The notes under the pieces are model-generated. The model was given only the letters and a program-made list of their open reading frames with translations. It did no database searches and had not been told where the DNA came from. A DNA stretch of 64,000 bases, from positions 1 to 64,000 of the forward strand of contig WHHJ01000002.1 in the NCBI GenBank assembly GCA_014872655.1, read 5' to 3'. Positions 1-8,634 of this stretch are shown piece by piece. Position 1 is the stretch's first letter, and every line of letters starts with the position of its first letter. Origin of the DNA: Clostridia bacterium (lineage in GTDB: Bacteria > Bacillota > Clostridia > Oscillospirales > UBA644). Made by a program: the position numbers and the translations under genes.

Positions 1-32
1 TTGTAAATTCTCAAAATTTTTTTAGTCCCTAC

Positions 33-1484
33 TTGACACAAGAAGATATGTCCCGGCTCGGCAGGAACTATCTGCAAGTGGGTTACTATACGGATACCTT
101 TTTCCCCGATCACAACGTCCGCTTTATTGCGATCAACGATGGCGTGGACAGCGAACAGGGGGAAGATGATTTTACTCCGTTCCGGAATATCATGAACGAA
201 TGGTATGCGAAAGACATCAGCCGGAAAGTCAGAAGTTCCAAGAAGCTGCGCGGCAATGCCGGTGATCCCCTTTGTTTGCCGCCATATGGTTACAGGAAAG
301 ACCCGGACAACCCCAAGCAATGGATCATTGACGAGGAAGCCGCCGAAGTTGTCCGCAAAATCTACCGCCTTTGTATTGAGGGGAACGGGATTGAAACCAC
401 CGCACGAATTTTACAGGAAAGCGGTATTTTGACCCCTACCTATTATTGGGCAAAGAAAGGAATCCGCAAGGGGGGAAAGAAAACGCAGGACAATCCCTGT
501 AAGTGGTGTAAAACTACCATTACCAAAATCCTGACCTTACAGGAGTACACCGGCGTTCTTATCAATTTCAAAACCTATTCCAAGTCGTTCAAGGACAAAC
601 GCCGCCGCGAAAACCCGGAAGAAAATCAAAGGGTGTTTGAGAATCACCATGAGCCGATCATTGACCGCAGCACATGGGAAACGGTGCAGAAAATCCGTGC
701 AGGCACAAAACGCAGACAACCAAAGAACAGCGAAAAGAATATGTTTGCAGGGCTTTTATACTGCGCCGACTGCGGGCATAAGCTGCACTACAACATCAAT
801 CATCCAAATAGCGCCATCGAGTATTTTAACTGCTCAAACTACCGGGGAAACCGTGGAACCTGTAATGAAACGCACTATGTCCGCGCCGATTCGCTGGAAC
901 AGGTCGTCCTTCTCGAATTGAACCGCATGGTAAGCTATCTACAGGAAAATGAAGAAGAGTTTGCTGAACTGCTTGCCCGGAAAACTTCACAGGATTACGA
1001 GCGTGAAAAACGTTTTCGCCAGCAAAAGCTGGCGGAACTGAACGCCCGGTACAGTGAGGTTGATATGCTTTTTGAGCGCACCTACGAGGACAACGTAAGC
1101 GGAAAACTCTCTGACGAACGTTTCATGAAGCTGTCGCAAAGGTATGACGAGGAACAGCAATCCCTCAAAAAAGAAATCGCAGAGCTGGAAAGCATCTGCG
1201 ATAAAGAGGACAGCCGGGTATATTCCAAAAATCAGTTTCTGAAAGCGGTTCGGAAGTTTATGCAGATGAAAACCTTAACGCCTACCATGCTTCACGAACT
1301 GGTGGAGCGGATTGACGTGTACCACATTCAGGGGACAGGAAAAAACAGGACGCAGCGCCTTGTGATCCATTACAAGTTTGTCGGCGTACTGGATTTACCG
1401 CACAGCCCTGTTTTGCCGGGGAATGTCGTTCTCAACAGCAGACAGGGCGTAGAAATAGAATATCTGGTTGGGAAAGCCGGATAA
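33..1484 (+). CDS. Large serine recombinase, C-terminal part (N-terminal catalytic domain missing)
   Basis: Site-specific recombinase of the large serine family that integrates and excises mobile elements. The visible part starts at the end of the resolvase domain (DMSRLGRNYLQVG). It continues with the recombinase domain, a zinc ribbon with CADC and later Cys pairs (about residues 245-285), a coiled coil rich in Glu/Arg (about 310-400) and a C-terminal domain typical of transposon recombinases. The catalytic Ser region, normally some 70-80 residues before this point, is absent. The start given is a TTG; the frame is open back to base 3, but the upstream residues do not resemble the family. 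It is therefore either cut by the window edge or genuinely truncated. A terminator follows the stop. The family is certain; intactness is not. Confidence 0.85.
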   Translation: MTQEDMSRLGRNYLQVGYYTDTFFPDHNVRFIAINDGVDSEQGEDDFTPFRNIMNEWYAKDISRKVRSSKKLRGNAGDPLCLPPYGYRKDPDNPKQWIIDEEAAEVVRKIYRLCIEGNGIETTARILQESGILTPTYYWAKKGIRKGGKKTQDNPCKWCKTTITKILTLQEYTGVLINFKTYSKSFKDKRRRENPEENQRVFENHHEPIIDRSTWETVQKIRAGTKRRQPKNSEKNMFAGLLYCADCGHKLHYNINHPNSAIEYFNCSNYRGNRGTCNETHYVRADSLEQVVLLELNRMVSYLQENEEEFAELLARKTSQDYEREKRFRQQKLAELNARYSEVDMLFERTYEDNVSGKLSDERFMKLSQRYDEEQQSLKKEIAELESICDKEDSRVYSKNQFLKAVRKFMQMKTLTPTMLHELVERIDVYHIQGTGKNRTQRLVIHYKFVGVLDLPHSPVLPGNVVLNSRQGVEIEYLVGKAG

Positions 1485-1489
1485 ACGAG

Positions 1490-1521
1490 AAAAGGAGCAG
1501 CCCTTTCGGACTACTCCTTTA
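1490..1521 (+). terminator. Terminator of the serine recombinase
   Basis: AAAGGAGCAGCC pairs imperfectly with GGACTACTCCTTT around a short CTTTC-type loop, six bases after the recombinase stop codon. Confidence 0.7.
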
Positions 1522-1526
1522 CATAG

Positions 1527-1553
1527 GAATGTTCAGTTGCGTTATGAACATTC
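1527..1553. repeat. Inverted repeat between recombinase and tRNA-like fragment
   Basis: GAATGTTCA and TGAACATTC form a perfect 9-base inverted repeat with a 9-base spacer. It lies after the recombinase terminator and directly before the tRNA-like 3' end. It may be a recombinase or attachment-site motif, or a second terminator stem; the sequence alone does not decide. Confidence 0.45.
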
Positions 1554-1557
1554 AAAC

Positions 1558-1593
1558 TGGTGCGGGTAACAGGAATTGAACCTGCACTTCCTT
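1558..1593 (-). pseudogene. tRNA 3'-end-like fragment (T-arm, acceptor strand and CCA)
   Basis: Read on the minus strand, this ends GCAGG-TTCAATT-CCTGT, TACCCGC, A, CCA: a good T-arm, a 7-base acceptor strand, a discriminator base and an encoded CCA. The matching 5' acceptor strand GCGGGTA is not found upstream, and no proper anticodon arm can be folded. It is therefore a 3' fragment and not a working tRNA. The acceptor sequence resembles tRNA-Gly. A 3' tRNA end beside a recombinase suggests an attachment-site remnant (inference). Confidence 0.5.
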
Positions 1594-1676
1594 ACGAAAA
1601 TATGAACCTGATGGTAATGTTACCTTGGTGAATAACAACTTATAAAAATACGTTTATCATAGGGCTTATATTAACG

Positions 1677-1712
1677 CTGAGACCGGAGCGGTATTCACCG
1701 CTCCGGTCTCAG
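1677..1712. terminator. Perfect 16-bp hairpin after the giant surface-protein gene
   Basis: CTGAGACCGGAGCGGT and its exact complement surround the loop ATTC. It lies 35 bases beyond the stop of the minus-strand surface-protein gene and probably ends its transcript. There is no clear T run on the minus side. Confidence 0.6.
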
Positions 1713-1747
1713 ATAAAAATATTTTAATTACTATCGCGGTTCATTGT

Positions 1748-4700
1748 TCAGTGTTTCTTTCTGATAAGAAACTTATGCCTTAGAATAACCGCCACAATAA
1801 CCGCCACAGCGCCTGTCATTAATAATACCGTAAACAAGATAGTATAACCTTCATCTCCGGTTTGCGGTATATCCGAATTTCCCGAACCGGCGTCAGAATA
1901 ATTCTGACCGCTGCCGTTTCCGTTTGAACTGTTTCCGTCATTATTACCGCTATTAACGTCTGAGTAATTATTGTCATTATTATTATCAATGTCTTCGCTG
2001 TCACCGCTGCCGTCTGAGCCGTTATTATCGCTGCCGCCGTCATCTGTGATAAGCTTGAGAGCGTCTTTTGCCGCATTCAAAGCTGCCGTGGCACTATCGA
2101 CCTCTGCCTGAGTGGAATTTGGATTGTTAAGGACGGCCTTTGCCGCTTCCAATGCCGCAATAAACTCTGCCTTACCGGCTTCTTCATAATCCGAAAGCTC
2201 AATCGCTTCGGCATTTTCTATCGCAGCCTTCAAAGCCGAGGTATCAAGCTCTGATACAAAGAACTGCATGGTTTTGCTGACGGTGGAGTGACCCGCCTCG
2301 TCGGTAAGAACCGCATACCATTCATATCCTGTATTCATCTCAAGACCTTCAAAATCTACGCTTACGCTCTGGCTGCCGACAATGTTCTGTGCCTCACCTA
2401 ATGGTTTGGCATCTCCGCAGGATATGGTGAGCGAATCGGTTCTGACAGAGCGTTCGGTATTACCGCCGAAATCAACCGGAATCACAAATTCTTCCATGTT
2501 TTTCTTATACATTCCGGGGGTTTCCGTCTGAGGCAGACGGCTAAAGCCGAATTCCGTGCTGTCGTGTATGGGGGAATAGGTGTTGAAATAAACAAGGTCA
2601 TTTTCAAGGTCGATATGCATATTTCGCACGTAACCGCCGCCGCCGTACGGAGCGCGCTGGTAGTCAGTGTCAAGGCTCCATACTATATGCTCGTGGGCAG
2701 TGCCTTCGCCTTCAACATCATACCTTATATTAGAACCGTGGTCATGACCGTTAAGCACCATTTTAACATTTACATACGGTTCAACAAGCTTTGCTTCAAA
2801 TTCAAGTGACTGGTCGCCCTGCAGGTTACCGTAACGGTCAACATACATGTGGGTAACGATGATCACCGAATAGTCGGGATGCTCTTCAATAGCATTCTGC
2901 GCCCACTCGTATTCTTCTTCGGTCGCCCAGTATCCTACGGTGAGTATCATAATTTTAGCGCCCTTTTCTTCCATAAGATAATAAGCGCAGTCATTATCCA
3001 TAGAATCACCCCAGTATTTTCCCGCAGAATTCTTAAGGCGTTCAGCAGAGAAATACTTCTTGTAAAGAATAAGGTTGCTGGGCTCTTCGCGGTCATAGTC
3101 GTGGTTGCCCCAGCCTATGGCGTAAGGAATGTTGTTATCGTCGAGGATTTTGTAAGCGGCGTCCATATTCTGCCACTGGTATTCCTGATTGAGGTAAGGA
3201 CGATTTGCCACATCACCTACAGAGAGAACCATTTTTGACTTTATGGAATCGAAGGTATCGGCTATCCACTGGAACTGTGTGAGCGCACGGTCGGGATATG
3301 ACTGTGCATAAAGCTGAGTATCGGGGACTATCTGGAAGCTGAAGTCATATTCTCCCGTTGAAGGACGGAAATCAGTACGTTTTGCAACATCGTTTCTCAT
3401 TCCGCGCCAGATAAGCAGATACATCTTGTTACCGTCAAGGATATTCTCGTTTTTAACGGTTATATCCATGGTGCCTGCGCCGGTTTCTTCATTGTAAGCA
3501 TGGGCAAGCTCTGACCAGCCGTCCGCCGCATAGTCGAACACATAAGCGGTGATTTCTCTTTCGGTGCTTCCGTTCCATACAATATGGAATTTATCGTTGG
3601 AAGCCTGCGCATCCGTAAGGCTAATTTCATAAATTTGATAAGGTGTTGCATTTTCATCTGAAGTTTCGGTGAAAAGCTTATCCGATTTTGTTCCGTCTCC
3701 CGGACGGATGGCGTCAGCCAGTTTTTCCTGAGTGCTGCCGACATAAAGCACGGTATTTTCTTCATTAAGAGTAACAAGCTCGTTCTGGTAAAACTGAGCG
3801 GTAAGCTTTTCAAGGTCATCGGTCTTTACTGTCAGGGTAAGAGTGTTGCTTTGGGTATGAAGCTCTCCGCTTGAAGACAAATCGGAAAGCTCAGGCTGTG
3901 CGGGTGCTTGTTCATCGGTAAGAATAAGGGTTATCGCAGCTTCTGCGTTTTCGGTCTTATCGTCTCTGAAAGCGGCGGTCAGTACAAGTTCCTGTTCATC
4001 AATCCCATTTACGGGAAGCTCAAACTCAAACTCTCCGAAATTAAAATTACCGCAGGAAATAGTCTCTCCGTTTATTTCGGCAGTGATCTCGGCAGGTTTG
4101 TTTATAACGCCGGAAACCGTGGTCTTGCCGTTTTCAAGATGAGCGCCGGTGTAAGGCTGAGCTATAGAAATTGCAAGCTCTTCGGTGTCTTTTTCTACCA
4201 TTTTACCGTATTGAACAGCGTCTCCGAAATAGTTGTTGTAACGGAAGTTTTCCCATTCAGCACTTACCTGATTGCCGGTAAGCTGTATTTCGTCTATAAT
4301 ACCGCAAAAGGCTCCGGCTACTTTGTCCATATCAGAATACGCGCCTATTACTGTGGAGGTATCGGCATCTAAAAGGGTACTGTGGCTTTCAACAAAGCTG
4401 TCGTAAACACACACACCGTCAATATAAAGAGTGACCGTTATGCCGTCATAGCTCATAGTCAGCAAATGCTTGTTGTTGTCTATCGGAACGCTCTGGTCAT
4501 TTGATTCACAGCTTGTAATAGCAGCGTTCTCCCACCAAATTCCTTTATAGCGGCTTACCGCCGTTTTACTGTCCGGATCAATTCCAAGGAAGAAGGTGTC
4601 ATTGCTTGAAGCATTAGCATCAAACGCGTCCCTTGCTATCAGTGCGGCGGTTTCCTCGGTCATTTTAGCAAGATTTTCCTCTGTTGCGGTAAATACCGCG

Positions 4701-7700
4701 CTTATGCTTAAAGCTTTGTATCCGCCGCCTACATTACCGTAGTCTACCTTATTGTTTTCAAAATAAGCGCCTACGGTTCCGTCCTCGGCAGTAACTGAAG
4801 TGATATCTCCGGTAACGGTGCCTGTATGCTGACCGGTAGAATCAGTGCGCATTTCGGCGTCCTTTGAAGCAGTGCTGAAATGGTCTACAAGCTGATAATC
4901 ATCATTCCATACATCGGAGGGGTCGTTATCGGCTTCTTCTCCTCCGAAATACGCCCATATATTTACTGCATCGTTTGCAGGTATTTTCGGTATTCTTACC
5001 CAGACCGTGCTTACATTGTCCGGGTCCCAGTTTTCAATCTCATATGAAAGCGGCAAACCGTTCATAGAATAGAATTTCAGGGTGTTTCGCTCTGTTCCCG
5101 AGGGAATGTTCTGAAGCTTGAGGAGTACCGGAGCGTCAGTAAACTCCTTTGCGGTATCATTTCTTACTGCTATGCTCTGGCGCGTTTCGGCAGTCGGGTC
5201 GTTCCACTGTATCAGAGTGTCGCCTACCTGACCCATCGAATAAAGCTTTTCAATCAATGCAAGGAGCTTATCCTTGTTGATTACAGCCTTGCGCTGGCTA
5301 TCGTTCAGCTTAAGGAAAGCGCTATACGCCTCTTCTACCAGGTCGGTATCGGCGGCTGTAACCTCATCTGCCGAAGGAAGACCGTTTATTATTTCTATAA
5401 CGGGAGTAACCTCGCGGTCAATACCGAAGCCATCCATTTCAACGGCGGGGGCGCCGGTTATCATCTGATATATATTGACCTCAAGACGGGTATCCGTAAC
5501 CGTTATTCCCGCAAAATGCTGAGCGTTTGCATTTTGCTCGGAGCGGTCAAAGAGTTCCAGATATTTATCCATATCGAGACCTTCAACGTCTGTGCTCTGC
5601 TCGTAATGCTTCGCACCGGCAGTGTTCATAACCAGATAAATGGTTCCGTCAGGATTCATTGCGTATTCTATTCTGTTGCCGTTTTTGATCTCGGTGAAGG
5701 TTTCGGTTTCGGCAACTGCGCCGTATGCCTCGCCGTCTTCATCATACTTTAACACCTTTGTGCGGGCGAGGATATGGTCGTGACCCTGAAGCACAAGGTC
5801 AATATCAAGCTCATCTATAACCGGGATAAGTATTTTTCTGAGTCCTTTGACATCCTCGTCCATTATATGCGTAGCGGTGGTGTATACGCCCTTATGGAGA
5901 TTAAGTATTACCCAGGATGCCCCTCGCTGACGCGCTGCTTTGACATCCTGTCTTAACCATTCAAGCTGAGCGTCCGATATAGCCTGAGCGGCGTTTTCGT
6001 TGGTATTGAGTGTCACAAAGTGAGTGTTGCCGTAATCAAACGAATAATATACACCGGTGGAATAATCCTGATCATTCGGGGTCTCAAGATTGAAGTGGTC
6101 GTAAAAAACATTCTGCTCATATTCGTGATTGCCTGCCGCGGGAACTATAGTGGTATTCATCATGCTCTCCTTTGAAAAGTTGAGCATATCCTTCCACATC
6201 TGCTCATCGGCGCCTGTCTGAACAAAGTCGCCGCTGTGTACTATAAACTCTGCATTATCTACCGTGCGGAGCGCTTCTGCTATGGTATTTGCCGAAAGCT
6301 GAGCTTCCGCGGAGGATTTAGCCTGAGTATCTGTGAGGTTTATAAATGTGAAACCGCCGTTTTTCGGAGCGGTCTTAAAGCTGCCTACAAGACTGTATTT
6401 TCCGGAGTCCTTATCACCGACCTGATAATAATATTCCGTGTCTGCCTCTAATCCGGAAGCGACAGCCTTATATCTCCAGCCGTTTTCAGTCTCGGTCGCC
6501 GTGGGGATAAATTCCAAAGCGGAATCAAAGCCTGTAGTCTTGCTTATCCTTACTGCGGGCTGCTCACATTTGCCTTCGGTATACCAGGTGAAGCCCTTTT
6601 GAGTGGAGGTGTCACCGTAAAATGTTACCGAAATCCGGTCGGGAGTATGACCGACATCAATGTATTTAAGAGCCGGATGACCGAGACTCGGCTCCCATTT
6701 CCATACATTTTCAAAATCCCAGCCGAGGGTATCTTCATAAAAGGACTGCGTTGATATTTCGTCCTCTGAAACGCTCTTGCCGAACTTGCTGTTCGGGTCG
6801 TCGCTTCCGGCGGCAACAACGCCGTTTATTGTATAATCCTCAATAACATAGTTGTTTTCAAACACATTTGATTTAAACTTATTATAGGTTCCGATAAGTC
6901 TGCCGTTGAATGTTTCATCTCGGTTGCTGGTGACAGTAGTTTCTCCGTCTGCGACTATCGTATTATATACCTTCACCCTGTTAGGATAAGCTGTTACCGG
7001 ACCGCTGTACTTGTTTGTGGTAAGTACTGTCTCGATATAGCAGCTTTCAACGACCGTACCGCTTCCCTTGGAGTACCCGAATATCGCACCCGGCTGAAGC
7101 CCGGCATTTACGGTTCCGGTAAAGTAGCAGTTGGTAACGGTGCTGCCATCGTTCTCGGCGGCAAAGCCCGCTGCCTTATCAGAGCCGGAGGCCTGAATAT
7201 TTGCGTTTATAATAGCGCAGTTTTCAAAGGTCGCGTTTGCGCTTTTGGCCGTCAGGACGCCTACCAGCGGACCGCTGTCCTTAGTGCCGCCGGTCACTAT
7301 GATATTCGGGGTATCAACAGCAAGATTTTTTATGGTGCCCGTGTTTTCGATTATCATAGCCAATCTGTATGTACTGATGTTTTCTATGCTTCCCTGCATG
7401 CTGAGACCTAATATCGTGTGACCCTGTCCGTCAAGCGTACCTGAGAAGCTATTGATTATAGTCGGCTGCTCGGTCAGATACAGGTCGTTTGTCAAGGTGA
7501 AAACCTTATCGCTGCCAATATATTTCGTGTTGCCTTCGTTCAAAAGTTCAGCGAATAAATTATAATCTGCTTCAGATCCAATCTGATAAGGCGACTGAGC
7601 TGTGCCCTCGCCGTTAAGTTCCCCCTCTGCACCGGACGCATAAACAAAGGTTAGCGAGGTAAGACTTCCGAGCATCATCGCCAAAGTTGTAAAAAGCGCT

Positions 7701-7735
7701 AAAGCACGTTTGAATTTTTTCTTTATAATTGACAT
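1748..7735 (-). CDS. Giant sortase-anchored surface protein with two metallophosphoesterase domains
   Basis: About 1995 residues. A signal peptide (Lys-rich start, then a hydrophobic stretch) precedes a repetitive beta-helix-like region (about 45-340). A purple-acid-phosphatase-type N-terminal domain leads into a calcineurin-like phosphoesterase (about 460-740) with GDFVQ, GNHE and GHDH metal motifs. Then come a DUF2341/LamG-like lectin region (about 830-1150), an Ig-like part, a second phosphoesterase (about 1400-1680; PDTQLY, GDVAN, GNHDY, GHDH), a FIVAR-like helical module and an Asn/Ser/Gly-rich spacer. It ends in IPQTG, a membrane segment and RKKH, a sortase signal. The second ATG is chosen because a GAGAGGG ribosome site lies between the two ATGs. 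Likely role: extracellular phosphate-ester or nucleotide cleavage at the cell wall; the substrate is unknown. Codon use differs from the core genes, and recombinase remnants flank it, suggesting transfer. Confidence 0.9.
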   Translation of the reverse strand: MSIIKKKFKRALALFTTLAMMLGSLTSLTFVYASGAEGELNGEGTAQSPYQIGSEADYNLFAELLNEGNTKYIGSDKVFTLTNDLYLTEQPTIINSFSGTLDGQGHTILGLSMQGSIENISTYRLAMIIENTGTIKNLAVDTPNIIVTGGTKDSGPLVGVLTAKSANATFENCAIINANIQASGSDKAAGFAAENDGSTVTNCYFTGTVNAGLQPGAIFGYSKGSGTVVESCYIETVLTTNKYSGPVTAYPNRVKVYNTIVADGETTVTSNRDETFNGRLIGTYNKFKSNVFENNYVIEDYTINGVVAAGSDDPNSKFGKSVSEDEISTQSFYEDTLGWDFENVWKWEPSLGHPALKYIDVGHTPDRISVTFYGDTSTQKGFTWYTEGKCEQPAVRISKTTGFDSALEFIPTATETENGWRYKAVASGLEADTEYYYQVGDKDSGKYSLVGSFKTAPKNGGFTFINLTDTQAKSSAEAQLSANTIAEALRTVDNAEFIVHSGDFVQTGADEQMWKDMLNFSKESMMNTTIVPAAGNHEYEQNVFYDHFNLETPNDQDYSTGVYYSFDYGNTHFVTLNTNENAAQAISDAQLEWLRQDVKAARQRGASWVILNLHKGVYTTATHIMDEDVKGLRKILIPVIDELDIDLVLQGHDHILARTKVLKYDEDGEAYGAVAETETFTEIKNGNRIEYAMNPDGTIYLVMNTAGAKHYEQSTDVEGLDMDKYLELFDRSEQNANAQHFAGITVTDTRLEVNIYQMITGAPAVEMDGFGIDREVTPVIEIINGLPSADEVTAADTDLVEEAYSAFLKLNDSQRKAVINKDKLLALIEKLYSMGQVGDTLIQWNDPTAETRQSIAVRNDTAKEFTDAPVLLKLQNIPSGTERNTLKFYSMNGLPLSYEIENWDPDNVSTVWVRIPKIPANDAVNIWAYFGGEEADNDPSDVWNDDYQLVDHFSTASKDAEMRTDSTGQHTGTVTGDITSVTAEDGTVGAYFENNKVDYGNVGGGYKALSISAVFTATEENLAKMTEETAALIARDAFDANASSNDTFFLGIDPDSKTAVSRYKGIWWENAAITSCESNDQSVPIDNNKHLLTMSYDGITVTLYIDGVCVYDSFVESHSTLLDADTSTVIGAYSDMDKVAGAFCGIIDEIQLTGNQVSAEWENFRYNNYFGDAVQYGKMVEKDTEELAISIAQPYTGAHLENGKTTVSGVINKPAEITAEINGETISCGNFNFGEFEFELPVNGIDEQELVLTAAFRDDKTENAEAAITLILTDEQAPAQPELSDLSSSGELHTQSNTLTLTVKTDDLEKLTAQFYQNELVTLNEENTVLYVGSTQEKLADAIRPGDGTKSDKLFTETSDENATPYQIYEISLTDAQASNDKFHIVWNGSTEREITAYVFDYAADGWSELAHAYNEETGAGTMDITVKNENILDGNKMYLLIWRGMRNDVAKRTDFRPSTGEYDFSFQIVPDTQLYAQSYPDRALTQFQWIADTFDSIKSKMVLSVGDVANRPYLNQEYQWQNMDAAYKILDDNNIPYAIGWGNHDYDREEPSNLILYKKYFSAERLKNSAGKYWGDSMDNDCAYYLMEEKGAKIMILTVGYWATEEEYEWAQNAIEEHPDYSVIIVTHMYVDRYGNLQGDQSLEFEAKLVEPYVNVKMVLNGHDHGSNIRYDVEGEGTAHEHIVWSLDTDYQRAPYGGGGYVRNMHIDLENDLVYFNTYSPIHDSTEFGFSRLPQTETPGMYKKNMEEFVIPVDFGGNTERSVRTDSLTISCGDAKPLGEAQNIVGSQSVSVDFEGLEMNTGYEWYAVLTDEAGHSTVSKTMQFFVSELDTSALKAAIENAEAIELSDYEEAGKAEFIAALEAAKAVLNNPNSTQAEVDSATAALNAAKDALKLITDDGGSDNNGSDGSGDSEDIDNNNDNNYSDVNSGNNDGNSSNGNGSGQNYSDAGSGNSDIPQTGDEGYTILFTVLLMTGAVAVIVAVILRHKFLIRKKH

Positions 7736-7887
7736 AATTTTTCCCTCTCGCATTTCTGAAAATATATCTTACTAATCTCTTCTTATTTTGCCGCGCACTA
7801 CCTTCTTTCGCTTAATCTCAGCTTAAATCATCGTCTTTTACAATAATTTCAAACCATATAATATTTTATCGCAGCGCCATTTTTTTT

Positions 7888-8079
7888 TCAATCGAGGTTT
7901 GGTAAATTGTGTGTAAAATATGGGTAAAAGATCATCCTGGAATCAACTCTGATTTTTACATAAGCGGAAATTTGAATATCGTTATATGCAGCGTATTTCT
8001 TTAATTCCCGCGGCCGGTCCCCGAAAGGCTCCTGCCGCTGATTATTTGAAGAATATCGGGCGTAGATAACCACTCTCAA
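7888..8079 (-). pseudogene. Serine recombinase N-terminal fragment (degraded)
   Basis: The first 40 or so residues match the start of a resolvase-type serine recombinase: RVVIYARYSSNNQR carries the catalytic Ser, and an RELKKYAA helix follows. Similarity then stops and the frame ends after 63 codons. The start is a TTG with a GGAGA ribosome site six bases upstream. The rest of the protein is not nearby. The RYSSNNQR type usually belongs to a different subfamily from the recombinase at the left edge, so this is probably the remnant of another element inserted near the tRNA-Leu gene. Confidence 0.65.
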
Positions 8080-8236
8080 GTTATATCTCCGGCAACATTA
8101 TCAAAAAAGTTTTTCATTATTTTTGTCCGAAACTCACCTTGCATATATTGCCTTATCTGCTATAACCCAGATATTTGATGTTTTTAATTCATTATATAAA
8201 TATACGTTTGTAACCTGAAAACGAAAATTTTTCGCA
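8080..8236. other. AT-rich spacer, nothing recognised
   Basis: The interval between the recombinase remnant and the tRNA-Leu terminator has no supported gene, repeat or RNA. The 150 bases upstream of the giant surface gene (7736-7887) also show no convincing promoter pair. Confidence 0.5.
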
Positions 8237-8273
8237 TAAAAAAGCCTCGAACACAAAATTGCGTATCGAGGCT
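8237..8273 (-). terminator. Terminator of tRNA-Leu
   Basis: On the minus strand AGCCTCGA...TCGAGGCT forms an 8-bp stem followed by a run of six T residues. It begins 8 bases after the tRNA 3' end. Confidence 0.8.
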
Positions 8274-8280
8274 ATCAACA

Positions 8281-8367
8281 TGGTGCAGCCAGCGAGACTT
8301 GAACTCGCACAGGAAAAATCCCACTACCCCCTCAAAGTAGCGTGTCTACCAATTCCACCATGGCTGC
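8281..8367 (-). tRNA. tRNA-Leu (anticodon GAG)
   Basis: An 87-base gene including an encoded CCA. Acceptor GCAGCCA pairs with TGGCTGC. The anticodon stem CTACT/GGTAG encloses the loop TTGAGGG, giving anticodon GAG. There is a long class II variable arm (GGGATTTTTCC type), and the T-arm GCGAG-TTCAAGT-CTCGC is perfect. It has its own promoter and terminator and reads the CUU/CUC leucine codons. Confidence 0.96.
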
Positions 8368-8405
8368 GAATGATAGGCAAAAAGCCAATTTCAGTTACGG
8401 ATAAT

Positions 8406-8434
8406 ATTATATCAGTAAAAAATTGTTCTGTCAA
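8406..8434 (-). promoter_or_regulatory. Promoter of tRNA-Leu
   Basis: Minus strand TTGACA, 17-base spacer, TATAAT: a perfect sigma-A consensus about 40 bases upstream of the tRNA 5' end, as expected for a highly expressed stable RNA. Confidence 0.9.
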
Positions 8435-8502
8435 GATATTTTTTTAATTATTAGGCAATTATTAAAAGTTTTTGTTTTTTTGCGGGAAGATCGTCGAAAA
8501 TA

Positions 8503-8531
8503 TTGACAAACAGCGTAAAAAATAGTAAAAT
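8503..8531 (+). promoter_or_regulatory. Promoter of the yicC-thiN operon
   Basis: TTGACA, 17-base spacer, TAAAAT, about 100 bases before yicC. It is the only clear promoter before this run of overlapping or closely spaced genes. Confidence 0.8.
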
Positions 8532-8634
8532 ACAAAATGAGATATTATTTTATTGTATATAAAAATAGGAATCTTTTTCAGGAAAAACAAGAGGATAAAC
8601 GTTTTCGTTTATGGTTCGGAAGACGGTGGGGTTT

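Noticed and set aside
1558..1640. A complete tRNA gene at the left accessory region
   Set aside because: No 5' acceptor strand and no acceptable anticodon arm can be folded; only the 3' end is convincing.
2564..6451. Several frames of 60-154 codons on the plus strand inside the giant surface gene
   Set aside because: They are antisense shadows of a continuous 2000-residue frame, without ribosome sites or family features.
33..8079. A simple inversion splitting one recombinase gene into the C-terminal part at the left edge and the N-terminal part at 8079
   Set aside because: The orientations would fit, but about 35 residues would be missing at the joint, and the RYSSNNQR N-terminus usually belongs to a different subfamily from the DMSRLGRNY C-terminal part.
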